Positions 1-7,105 of a DNA stretch of 12,395 nt are shown one piece after another (position 1 is the stretch's first letter; every line of letters begins with the position of its first letter). The position numbers were made by a program, and so were the translations under genes. A model generated the notes under the pieces. The model saw only the letters and a program-made list of their open reading frames with translations. It was not told where the DNA came from and did not search any database. The DNA is from Caldilineaceae bacterium (lineage in GTDB: Bacteria; Chloroflexota; Anaerolineae; Caldilineales; Caldilineaceae). Where the stretch lies: assembly GCA_012032975.1 (NCBI GenBank), contig JAAUPU010000015.1, positions 1-12,395 of the forward strand, read 5' to 3'.

Positions 1-170
1 TGCGCTGGTCAGATGGCTATCCGGCCTTCCGTGTGCTGGGCGCAGACGAGAGCGATCTCTGTCCCGCCATCTACGATCTGGCGCGCAGCAAACAATGGCC
101 GCTGCGCGAACTGCGCCGCGATGGACGTACGCTGGAATCTATCTTCAACAACCTGGTCACCCAGGAATGA
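1..170 (+). CDS. ABC transporter ATP-binding protein, C-terminal end (GldA-like), partial
   Basis: The frame starting at position 3 is open from the window edge to TGA 168-170 and gives the last 55 residues of a protein. The ending, with a Trp-Pro-Leu-Arg-Glu-Leu stretch, then RRDGRTLESIFNNL and a short tail, is the usual C-terminus of ATP-binding subunits of ABC-2 type exporters (GldA/CcmA/NosF type), where a small domain after the ATPase core closes with a 'LEdvFl.L' helix. The Walker motifs lie outside the window, so the ATPase call rests on this tail and on the next genes, which encode the matching permease, GldG-type and DUF4340 subunits. It would energise that transporter at the inner face of the membrane. 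Confidence 0.72.
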   Translation, partial: RWSDGYPAFRVLGADESDLCPAIYDLARSKQWPLRELRRDGRTLESIFNNLVTQE

Positions 171-203
171 TCCACAGGTAGGGCGAATCCAAGACGAAAA
201 GCA

Positions 204-297
204 TCCACGAAGCGGGCGCCTTTGGGCGCGAAGGAACACCAAGACATGGCATACACTTCGTGTACCTCTGGGTGATTTCGTGTGTGTGATTTCGTGG
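204..297. repeat. Degenerate TTCGTG-word inverted repeat inside the Gld-like operon
   Basis: The 168-nt gap between the ATPase and the permease carries CCACGAA at 205-211 facing TTCGTGG at 291-297, further TTCGTG words at 258-263 and 277-282, and two copies of GTGATTTCGTG at 272-282 and 286-296. CACGAA words lead on the left and TTCGTG words close on the right, so the whole can fold back on itself. No open frame of note lies here. It resembles the better preserved repeat at 6928-6998 in style. Confidence 0.5.
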
Positions 298-338
298 GAA
301 GTCTATTCTTTGCAATCGCCTAGACGGAGTCGAACACG

Positions 339-1539
339 ATGAAACAGACCTTTGCCATCACCCGCAAAGAACTGAACAGTTACTTCGGGTCGCCCATGGC
401 CCTGATTTTCTGGGTGCGTTTCTGGCCGCCGCGCTCTTCTCGTTCTTTTGGGTGGACACCTTCTTCGCCCGCGGCATTGCCGACGTGCGCCCACTCTTTC
501 GCTGGATGCCCCTGCTGCTGATCTTCCTCGTCGCCGCGCTGACCATGCGACAGTGGAGCGAGGAGGCGCAAAGCGGGACGCTGGAAGTCTTGCTCACTCT
601 GCCGGTGCGCCTCTGGCAGTTGGTGCTCGGGAAATTCCTGGCCGTGCTGGCGCTGATCGCGCTGGCGTTGGCCTTGACCGCTTTCGTGCCGATCACCGTG
701 TCGATCATCGGCAACCTGGATTGGGGGCCGTGGTCGGCGGCTATCTGGCTGGCCTGCTGATGGCGTCGGCCTACGCCGCCATCGGTCTCTTCATCTCCTC
801 GCGCACCAACAACCAGATCGTGGCGCTGATCCTGACCGTGGCCCTCTGCGGTCTCTTCTATCTGGTCGGCACCCGCGGCATTACCGAATTCGTGGGCGAA
901 TCGACCAGTGTGCTGCTGCGCGCGCTCTCCACCGGCAGCCGCTTCGAGAGCATCGAACGGGGCGTTATTGACCTGCGCGACCTGGTCTACTATGGTTCGT
1001 TGGCGCTGATTTTTCTGGCGCTGAATGTGCTTTCTCTGGAGAGCAAACGATGGAGCCGCGGCGCTCGCACCGCCGGTCAGCGGCGCAATGCAATCGTAGC
1101 CGTCGTCTTGCTGACCCTCAATCTGGTTGCGCTCAATCTCTGGCTCTTCCCGCGTACAGGCATTCGTGTTGATCTGACCGAGCAGCGCGAATACACGCTC
1201 TCGCAGCCAACCAAAGAGATCCTCGGCAACCTCAGCGAACCGCTGCTGATCCGCGCCTATTTCAGCGAACGCACCCATCCGCTGCTCTCGCCACTGGTCC
1301 CCCGTATCACCGACATGCTGAAGGAATATGCAGTCGCTTCCGGCGGCAACGTCGTGTTGGAGATTGTCGATCCGGCTCAAAATCCTGATTTGGAGGCCGA
1401 GGCCAACCAGAGCTATGGCATCCGCCCGACGCCCTTCCCAGGTGGCCGGGGCGCTACGAATCGGCCATCGTCAACGCCTATTTCGACATCTTGCTGCGAT
1501 ATGGCGACCAGAGCGAGGTACTCAATTTTCGCGACCTGA
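339..1539 (+). CDS. Fragment 1 of the fusion: ABC-2 permease domain and start of GldG domain
   Basis: This part is read in frame 3 from 339 to about 410, in frame 2 to about 730, then in frame 1; the literal frame-1 reading ends at the TGA at 1537-1539, but the true product leaves it near 1438. The N-terminus MKQTFAITRKELNSYFGSP is typical of ABC-2 membrane proteins, a cytoplasmic Lys-Glu-Leu helix before the first membrane segment. The 'E..SGTLE.LLTLPV' motif follows (about residues 82-95), the coupling segment conserved in these permeases. From nt 1090 a new helix leads into the GldG start 'VDLTEQREYTLS'. No start codon in the right frame separates the two parts, which supports a real fusion. 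Confidence 0.75.
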
Positions 1540-2276
1540 TCGAGGTGGAGAGTTTTCGCGACGGACAGGTGGACGTGCGGCTGCGCAATCTGGAATATGA
1601 CTTGACCCGGGCCATCAAGAAGGCGGTCTTTGGCTTTCAGAACGTCGAATCTGTGCTGACCAGCCTGCCCGCCCCGGCCAGGCTCACGCTGATCACGACA
1701 GAGGAAAATCTCCCGGAGGAGATCGCGGATGCGCCCGCAACCATCGAGCAGGTCGCACGGGAGATCGAGGCGAGCGCGCCAGGCAAGTTCAGCTTTGTGG
1801 TGGCCGACCCGGATGACCCAACCAGCCCTGTCAGCCGCGACTGGCTCTACGAGACCTATGGGCTGCAACCCTTCATGGTCTCGCCCTTCTCCGACGAGAG
1901 TTACTTCCTGCACCTCCTGCTTGAAGTCGGCGACCAGAGCCAGATCATCTTCCCCGGCGAGTTGAGCCAGGCCGACATCCGCAGCAGCATCGAATCGGTG
2001 TTGAAGCGTCATTCGTCCGGCTTCTTGAAAGTGGTTGGCCTTTGGCGTCCGACCATTGGCCCCGACCCGACAATGGCCCAGCTTGGCCAGAACCAGCCGC
2101 CCCCCTTCTCTACCTGGAATACGCTCTTCGACAGCCTGAGCCAGGACTACGAAGTGCGCGCGGTCGACTTGAGCAGCGGCCAGATTCCGGCCGACCTGGA
2201 TGTGTTGGTTGTGGTTTCGCCACAATCGATGAGCGATGTAGAGCGATTTGCCATCGACCAATTTCTGATGCGTGGG
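1491..2276 (+). CDS. Fragment 2 of the fusion: central GldG-type auxiliary domain
   Basis: After two single-base insertions (1437-1439 and 1448-1451) the gene continues in frame 3, where it stays open to the G run at 2274-2277. It encodes the middle of the extracytoplasmic auxiliary domain, including 'RNLEYDLTRAIKKAVF', a signature of GldG-type proteins, and then the alpha/beta part that ends in 'DVLVVVSPQSMSDVERFAIDQF'. The ATG at 1491 is internal, not a real start. Beyond 2277 the literal frame turns into unrelated sequence and stops at 2444, while the homologous reading moves to frame 2. Confidence 0.72.
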
Positions 2277-2277
2277 G

Positions 2278-3331
2278 CGCGGTGGTGGTCGCTGGCAGCG
2301 GCTATCGAGTCGCCGCGGATTCGTTCACGGGTGCGTTGGCATTGGAACCCATCACCGATGGGCTGGCCGAGCAGTTGGCCCATTACGGCGTGGAGATCGA
2401 GCCGACCATGGTTCTCGACCCGCAGAACGAGCCTTTCCCCATGACCGTCGAGCGGGACGTAGGCGGCTTCACCATGCAGGAGATCCAGAGCTTCGACTAT
2501 CCCTATTTTGTCGATGTGCGCTCCGATGGCATGGGCCAGGAAAGCCCGATCATCGCCAACGTGCCGGCGGTCACGCTCAACTGGGTTTCGCCGGTGGTTG
2601 CGCATGGCACTGGAAACGAGGCAGACGACCACACCGAAGCTGCCTCCGAAGAGGTCACCGAAGTGGTCGCCGAAGAGGCCGCCGGAGCGGTTGCCGATCC
2701 AGGCCGAGAGGTTGTCACCTTGCTGGAGTCCAGCCCGGATGCGTGGACCAGCCCTTCGCCGGTGATCCAACCCGATGGCGAAGCATACCCGGAGTTTGGC
2801 TTTCCGCCCGGCGAGGAGCGGGGCGTGCAGCCGCTGGCCGTCTCGGTGCGCGGTCGCTTCGACAGCTTTTTTGCCGGTCAGCCGTCGCCATTGGAAGCCG
2901 CCGCGGCCGCCGGTGAGATTCCGGCCGTCAGCCCGGCCACGAGCGCCATCGACCAATCGCCGGAAAGTGCTCGGCTGGTGGTCTTTGGCAGCGGCGACTT
3001 TCTCAACGACACGGTCTTCAGCATCTCGTCTCAGATCTCCTTCGACCGCTATCTGAACAGCCTGCAACTGTTGCAGAATGCCGTAGACTGGTCGGTGGAG
3101 GATCTGGACCTGCTGGACATCCGTGCGCGTGGTTCGTATGCCCGGGTGCTGGAACCGCTGGAGACCAGCGAAGAGTCGTTTTGGGAGATTATCAACTATG
3201 GCGTTGTGTTGTTGGCGCTGCTGGCGATTGGTCTGATCTGGGCCGCACGGCGGCGCAACGAAACGCCGATGGAGCTTGTAGAGAGCGAACCCGATCCATC
3301 GCAGGAGGAGAGCAGCCATGAGCAAGCTTGA
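2278..3331 (+). CDS. Fragment 3 of the fusion: C-terminal GldG-type domain and membrane anchor
   Basis: Frame 2 carries the last third of the fused protein. It starts with the Gly/Val-rich strand that completes the domain of fragment 2 and includes 'SSPDAWTS', a stretch I associate with GldG-type proteins. An acidic Ala/Glu/Val-rich insertion sits at nt about 2616-2712. The 'RLVVFGSGDFLND' strand and 'LLQNAVDWSVEDLDLLDIRAR' precede the final membrane helix (nt about 3183-3255) and a charged cytoplasmic tail rich in Glu and Ser. The end overlaps the next start, which implies coupled translation. Confidence 0.75.
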
Positions 3332-4427
3332 GACCGCCGACCAGCCCAACCCACTTCCAGGACCGGATGCCGCAACCCAGCCCAATGCCGCGGCATCGGC
3401 CGCGGCCAAAGCCGGCGTCAGCCGTCTCAATATCGTCCTCCTCGCGCTCCTCCTCATCCAGGTCGTGCTGATTGCCGTCACCTACTGGCCCGCGCCAGCC
3501 AGCCAAGCGAACGATGCGTTGCTGCTGGCCGGGATGCAGGCCGCTGATGTGGACCGGATCGCACTGACCGGGGTGGACGGCGTCGAAGTTGAATTGGTGC
3601 GAGGCGGCGACGGGTGGCTGCTGCCCAACCTGGACGACTACCCGGCGTTGGGCGACAAGGTCGAAGAGACGCTGACCAAGCTGCTGGCCATCGAGACGGA
3701 TCGACTGGTCACGCGCACGCGCGAGAGCCATGCACGCTTAAAGGTGGCAGAGCAGGCGTTCGAGCGCAAGGTCAGCCTGCACGGTGGGGATGGCATCGAA
3801 AAGAGCATCTATATTGGCACCTCCGCGGGCGCGGGCGCGACCCATGTGCGTCTCGAAGGCAGCGACGAAACCTACCTCACTTCCGAGATCGCGGCCTGGG
3901 AACTGAACGCACCGATTGCCAACTGGGTCGAGTTGCTCTACGTCAGCCTGCCGGCCGCGGATCTGGTGGCCGTCGAACTGAGCAACGCCAATGGCGATCT
4001 GAGCTTCCAGCGCGATGAAAATGGCGACTGGCAGTTGGACGGTCTGTCTGAAGGGGAGGCGCTTGCCGCGGACAGAATCTCGTCGCTGTTGACCCAGGTG
4101 GCGACCGTGCGCATGACCGAGCCGGTGGGCCGCACCGAGCAGCCAGACTATGGCATGGAGGCCCCGCAGGCAACCTTGGTCTTGACGACGCGCAACGCGG
4201 CGGGCGGCGAGGAGAGCGTGACGCTGCTGGTAGGCGCAGAAGTTGACGAACGCGATGAGGAGAGCGATCATCTCTTCAAGTCGTCGGCATCGCCCTATTT
4301 TGTGACGATCCCCGGCTATACAGCCAAAGGATTCATCGACAAGACGCGCGCCGATTATCTGGTGGAGGAGTCGGCTTCCGGCGATGTTGAGTCGGACGAT
4401 CCCTTCCCCTCGCTCTCTTCAGATTGA
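3318..4427 (+). CDS. DUF4340 domain-containing membrane-anchored protein
   Basis: The 369-residue product has a Pro/Ala-rich cytoplasmic N-terminus, one membrane helix at about residues 38-56, and a long outside domain of the DUF4340 type (PF14238). That domain has repeated beta units of the form 'V..I.L....V.L.R..DGW.L' and 'LSFQRDENGDWQL', and a late 'YFVTIPGY' segment. DUF4340 genes commonly stand right after GldG-type genes, and this one begins inside the end of the fused gene (14-nt overlap), with AGGAGGAG a few bases before the ATG. It is probably an accessory subunit of the same ABC complex on the outer face of the membrane. The role is unknown beyond that. The C-terminus is acidic and Ser-rich. 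The frame is intact, unlike its upstream partner. Confidence 0.85.
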   Translation: MSKLETADQPNPLPGPDAATQPNAAASAAAKAGVSRLNIVLLALLLIQVVLIAVTYWPAPASQANDALLLAGMQAADVDRIALTGVDGVEVELVRGGDGWLLPNLDDYPALGDKVEETLTKLLAIETDRLVTRTRESHARLKVAEQAFERKVSLHGGDGIEKSIYIGTSAGAGATHVRLEGSDETYLTSEIAAWELNAPIANWVELLYVSLPAADLVAVELSNANGDLSFQRDENGDWQLDGLSEGEALAADRISSLLTQVATVRMTEPVGRTEQPDYGMEAPQATLVLTTRNAAGGEESVTLLVGAEVDERDEESDHLFKSSASPYFVTIPGYTAKGFIDKTRADYLVEESASGDVESDDPFPSLSSD

Positions 4428-4434
4428 CCCAACG

Positions 4435-4471
4435 GCCGGCCGGGGCGACGAATCCTCACGCCCCGGCTGGC
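4435..4471 (+). terminator. Strong GC hairpin after the Gld-like operon, no T-run
   Basis: The arms at 4435-4447 and 4459-4471 pair over 13 bp, all Watson-Crick except one G-U wobble, around an 11-nt loop. It begins 8 nt after the DUF4340 stop. No T-run follows, so it may stabilise the 3' end or act with other factors rather than be a classic intrinsic terminator. Confidence 0.55.
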
Positions 4472-4521
4472 TCAACTGCCCCAACGCCCGTCAAGCGTCT
4501 TGACCCACACCCACAAGGAGC

Positions 4522-5004
4522 ATGATGGAGATACCCGATCACATTCAATCCTACTGGCGAGAGTTCGAGGCCGCGACCGGTCAGACCGTCTCATCCAGGT
4601 TTTACGAGGCATTCTACTTTGACGACAGCGAAGAGTTGGCCAACTTTCTCGGCAATCTGGTCTTGAAAGGGATCAAACAGGCAACCGCCGGTCTGCTTTG
4701 GGCGCATGAAGCCGATGAAAAGGCTGTTCCCAAAGCTGGCGACCTCAGCGTGGTCACCAACTGGCAGCGAGAGCCGCTCTGCATCATCGAAACCACGCAG
4801 GTGGAGATCGTGCCCTATGACCAAGTCAGCGCGGCCTTTGCCGCGGCAGAGGGCGAGGGCGACGGCTCTCTCGCCTACTGGCTCGACGCGCATTGGACCT
4901 ATCTCTCCCGCGAATGCCGGCGCATCGGCAGAGAGCCAGCGCGCGACATGCCGGTTGTCTGCGAACGGTTCCGCGTCGTCTACCCCGATGGCATTGATGG
5001 CTAA
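4522..5004 (+). CDS. ASCH domain-containing protein
   Basis: This is a soluble protein of 160 residues. It matches the ASCH family (PF04266, a PUA-like fold thought to bind RNA or nucleotides): 'LKGIKQATAGLLW' holds the conserved G.K..T segment (about residues 50-62), followed by 'GDLSVVTNW', 'PLCIIETTQVEIVPY', 'EGEGDGSLAYWLDAHW' and 'MPVVCERFRVVY', in the usual order for the 150-residue subgroup. There is no signal peptide or membrane segment. Two ATG codons stand in tandem at 4522 and 4525. AAGGAG at 4515-4520 is better spaced for 4525, so the first Met may not be used. It follows a hairpin and so is probably a separate unit from the transporter genes. The cellular target cannot be told from the sequence. 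Confidence 0.87.
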   Translation: MMEIPDHIQSYWREFEAATGQTVSSRFYEAFYFDDSEELANFLGNLVLKGIKQATAGLLWAHEADEKAVPKAGDLSVVTNWQREPLCIIETTQVEIVPYDQVSAAFAAAEGEGDGSLAYWLDAHWTYLSRECRRIGREPARDMPVVCERFRVVYPDGIDG

Positions 5005-5018
5005 TGTGTATCAAGACC

Positions 5019-5062
5019 TCACGATCTCCGATTGTTGCCTGGGCGTCGTGACGTTTTTCTTT
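5019..5062 (+). terminator. Possible weak terminator after the ASCH gene
   Basis: TCACGAT at 5019-5025 can pair with GTCGTGA at 5045-5051 (7 bp, one wobble, 19-nt loop), followed closely by TTTTTCTTT at 5054-5062. The T-rich tail is right for an intrinsic terminator, but the stem is short. Confidence 0.35.
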
Positions 5063-5140
5063 GCCTATGCCAGCCATCTTCACGATTTCCAAACATGGGC
5101 TGCAAGAAGGCCACACATCTTCCCGCTATCCTGACGTGCA

Positions 5141-5189
5141 GGTTGGGCGACAGAGAGACCCAACCAAAACCCAGCCCACAAGAGTGGGC
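5141..5189 (+). promoter_or_regulatory. Tandem hairpin leader before the small secreted protein gene
   Basis: Two perfect stems lie side by side in the untranslated leader. GGTTGGG at 5141-5147 pairs with CCCAACC at 5159-5165 around an 11-nt loop. GCCCAC at 5174-5179 pairs with GTGGGC at 5184-5189 around an AAGA loop. The second ends about 6 nt before the ribosome binding site AAAGGGAG (5195-5202). I do not recognise a known riboswitch class. It could control translation or mRNA stability. Confidence 0.45.
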
Positions 5190-5207
5190 CACAGAAAGGG
5201 AGATGTC

Positions 5208-5692
5208 ATGTTGAACAAGGTTTGGTTGACGCGGACAGGAATCGCCTCCGCGGTGGCAGCCGTCTTGGTCGTCGGCGCGGTGGGGATCAGCAATGCTCAG
5301 GCACCGGTCGAAGATTTTCAGCGACCCGTAGTCGAGCGGCCTGCTCGGGGGGAGAACGCGGAACGACCAGGGCCGCGTCTCTCCGTGGAGCTGGCCGAAG
5401 AGTTGGGAATGACCGTCGAGGAGCTGCGCACTGCGCTGGATGATGGCCAAACTATCGAGCAACTTGCGGCGAATGCCGGCGTTGATCTCGAAGCGCTGAG
5501 GGCCGAACATCAGGCCGAGCGTCAAGCGGAAGCCATTGCCCACGTTCAGGAAGAATTGGCGCAGGGCGACATCACTCAGCAAGAGGCAGACGAGCGCATT
5601 GAGCGCATCGAGAATGGCGAACGGGGTTCAGATCCCGCGGTGGTTGCGGCGATGGTGAACGACCCCGTGGCCCACGCCCCGCTCAAAGCTAG
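5208..5692 (+). CDS. Small secreted protein with C-terminal Gly/Arg-rich tail; one suspected frameshift
   Basis: The ATG at 5208 follows AAAGGGAG at a 5-nt spacing. The N-terminus has Lys and Arg, a hydrophobic stretch (about residues 11-27) and an NAQA cleavage-like site, so export is likely. The mature part has a helical 'LAEELGMTVEELRTAL' unit, a second similar one, and a charged helix with 'QGDITQQEADERIERI', as seen in small uncharacterised exported proteins of environmental bacteria. The literal frame runs on to 5921 straight through a strong terminator, which is implausible. Adding one G to the run at 5623-5626 instead gives a Gly/Arg/Pro-rich tail with GERPRGPRPAQS and a TAG at 5690-5692, for 161 residues. 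I infer that reading to be correct. Function unknown. Confidence 0.65.
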
Positions 5693-5762
5693 CCGAGCGC
5701 AGCGCGCCCGCCCGCCGTCTGCTGAGGCAGGCGCGAATTGGCAACGAAGATCCGCATGCGAC

Positions 5763-5802
5763 ACAAAGACGACGGTTGGCTTCGACCAACCGTCGTCTTT
5801 GT
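5763..5802. terminator. Strong intrinsic terminator, 17-bp perfect stem
   Basis: The arms 5763-5779 and 5786-5802 are exact reverse complements around a 6-nt loop. The stem begins with ACAAAG and ends with CTTTGT, so each strand ends in a short T-containing run and termination could work in both directions. It lies 70 nt after the inferred stop of the secreted protein gene and isolates it from the next gene. Confidence 0.8.
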
Positions 5803-5893
5803 CTCCGCGTATCCAGGGCGGACGCAGGCGAAAGGCAAAGTTTGGAGCCGCCATGCACCGATCCGATGAAGGACGGATGGCTGCGTGGGCAGG

Positions 5894-5922
5894 TTGCCCA
5901 GAGGATCGATTGTTTATATAAT
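5894..5922 (+). promoter_or_regulatory. Sigma-70 type promoter of the PhyH-family gene
   Basis: TTGCCC (5894-5899) and a perfect TATAAT (5917-5922) are 17 nt apart, the ideal spacing. The AT-rich patch stands out in this GC-rich window. It lies between the upstream terminator and the gene at 6002, giving a leader of about 70 nt. Confidence 0.6.
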
Positions 5923-6001
5923 CAGTCCCGGCTGATAATCAACCGTCATCCACGCCCCACCAGGATCAATCACCGGACAACCCACAAGGAGGTCATGCAC
6001 C

Positions 6002-6838
6002 ATGCTTAGCCCAGCCTGTCTGAGGTATGGTCTGAACGAAGCCGAACGCGAAGCCTTTAACACCGACGGGATGTTCGCGGTCGAGAACGCGCTTTCGCCC
6101 GAACAGGTCGAAAAGCTGACCGAAGTGACCGACCGCATCTATGCCGAGCACGTAGCAAACGGGCACGACTCGCGCAAGGCGCTCTTCTATCCCAACTTCA
6201 TCCCCGACAGCCTGCTCTTCCAGGATCTGGTCGACTACGAAAAAATCCTCCCAAAAGTGTGGGGCATCCTCGGTTGGAACATCTACCTCTACCACGCCCA
6301 CCTGATCGTCACACCGCCCACCGGCGAAGCGCCCAATGACCGCACCTTTGGCTGGCACCAGGACAGCGGTCGCACCAATGTAGAGATGGAAGGCAACCCA
6401 CGTCCCCGGCTCTCGCTCAAGGTGGCCTATTTCCTCTCGGACACCAGCGAGGCAGGCCGCGGCAACTTCTGGGTCGTGCCGGGGAGCCACATGTTGAACA
6501 GTGCAGAAAAGCCGGCCGACGGGATCGGCCAGTTGCCCGGCGCAAAGCCTGTGCTGGCCAAGCCGGGCACTGCCGTCTTCTTCGACCGCCGGCTCTGGCA
6601 TTCGGCCAGCCCCAACTGGTCTGACCGCACGCGCAAGGTGCTTTTCTATGGCTACGGCTATCGCTGGATCCGCACCAAGGATGACATGACGGTCGAGAGT
6701 CTCTGGTCGGAAAACGACCCCATCCGGCGTCAACTTCTGGGCTATGGTCTCAACGCCAATGGCTTCTACTCGCCGACCGAGGAAGACGTTCCCCTGCGCG
6801 GCTGGCTGCGCGAGCATCAACCTGAAGCGGCCGCATAA
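6002..6838 (+). CDS. Phytanoyl-CoA dioxygenase (PhyH) family protein
   Basis: The 278-residue protein is a non-haem Fe(II)/2-oxoglutarate oxygenase of the PhyH family (PF05721). The iron ligands are visible: His119 and Asp121 in 'WHQDSGR' and His200 in 'LWHSASPN', with Arg209 or Arg211 placed to hold the 2-oxoglutarate carboxylate. The core strand 'LSLKVAYFLSDTS' and the turn 'GNFWVVPGSHM' are standard. Asp121 is kept, so it should hydroxylate and not halogenate. It is predicted cytoplasmic, with no signal peptide. AAGGAGG at 5986-5992 is 9 nt from the ATG at 6002; an earlier ATG at 5995 is too close and out of frame. It has its own promoter. The substrate cannot be assigned; family members act on lipids, ectoine and secondary metabolites. 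Confidence 0.92.
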   Translation: MLSPACLRYGLNEAEREAFNTDGMFAVENALSPEQVEKLTEVTDRIYAEHVANGHDSRKALFYPNFIPDSLLFQDLVDYEKILPKVWGILGWNIYLYHAHLIVTPPTGEAPNDRTFGWHQDSGRTNVEMEGNPRPRLSLKVAYFLSDTSEAGRGNFWVVPGSHMLNSAEKPADGIGQLPGAKPVLAKPGTAVFFDRRLWHSASPNWSDRTRKVLFYGYGYRWIRTKDDMTVESLWSENDPIRRQLLGYGLNANGFYSPTEEDVPLRGWLREHQPEAAA

Positions 6839-6927
6839 GCTGGACCTGGAACGGCAATTTTGCACGAAGTTGTACGATGTTTGCGCCAGTCAACAAAATG
6901 CTGCCTCTGTGGCAAAAGGCCTTCTGT

Positions 6928-6998
6928 GCCACGAATTTCACGAATTGACACGAATCTTCTCTCTGGGGCCGACAATGCAATTCGTGCTAATTCGTGGC
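6928..6998. repeat. CACGAAT/ATTCGTG intergenic inverted repeat
   Basis: GCCACGAATT at 6928-6937 is the exact reverse complement of AATTCGTGGC at 6989-6998. Inside, further CACGAAT words (6939-6945 and 6949-6955) face ATTCGTG at 6980-6986. The left arm has three copies of the word and the right arm two. It lies between PhyH and MFS genes and has no coding potential. Confidence 0.7.
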
Positions 6999-7041
6999 TG
7001 AACACCTTTTGCAGCGCAGCCAATGATGGAAAGAAATCGAC

Positions 7042-7086
7042 CGCGGATGCGCGCGAATTCAAGAAGTAAATCCGACTGCATCCGCG
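7042..7086. repeat. CGCGGATGC / GCATCCGCG inverted repeat upstream of the MFS gene
   Basis: CGCGGATGC (7042-7050) and GCATCCGCG (7078-7086) are a perfect 9-bp inverted pair. The right arm is followed by a decayed second word (TCTATTCTGCG, 7087-7097). The pair ends 19 nt before the MFS start codon, where no clear ribosome binding site is seen. Confidence 0.55.
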
Positions 7087-7105
7087 TCTATTCTGCGCTT
7101 TCGCC

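Larger units (their letters stand above)
339..3331 (+). pseudogene. ABC-2 type permease fused to GldG-family auxiliary protein, interrupted by frameshifts
   Basis: One long gene is read in three frames. Homology-like continuity shows five indels: a missing C near 410, a missing G near 730, an extra C in 1437-1439, an extra G in 1448-1451, and a missing G in 2274-2277. Correcting them gives 2994 nt, that is 997 residues and a stop. Residues 1 to about 240 form an ABC-2 type permease with about six membrane segments. A membrane helix at about 251-271 starts a GldG-type domain (ABC_transp_aux, PF09822) that runs to a last helix at about 950-970 and a short charged tail. The start ATG at 339 has GGAG at 326-329. 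The stop overlaps the DUF4340 gene by 14 nt. There are no other in-frame stops, so sequencing error is likelier than true decay. Substrate unknown. Confidence 0.82.

Noticed and set aside
272..296. Tandem GTGATTTCGTG copies as a CRISPR array
   Set aside because: Only two 11-nt copies 3 nt apart, with no spacers of regular length and no cas genes in the window.
358..1380. A 340-codon open frame on the minus strand opposite the fused gene
   Set aside because: It lies opposite clear permease and GldG coding, has no recognisable domain, and is rich in Gln, Arg and Ala as expected for an antisense shadow in GC-rich DNA.
2147..3481. A 444-codon minus-strand open frame
   Set aside because: It spans the end of the fused gene and the start of the DUF4340 gene in antisense, with no start signal or domain; a shadow.
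6002..6838. PhyH-like protein as a halogenase
   Set aside because: Halogenases of this fold lack the Asp of the HxD motif; Asp121 is present here.
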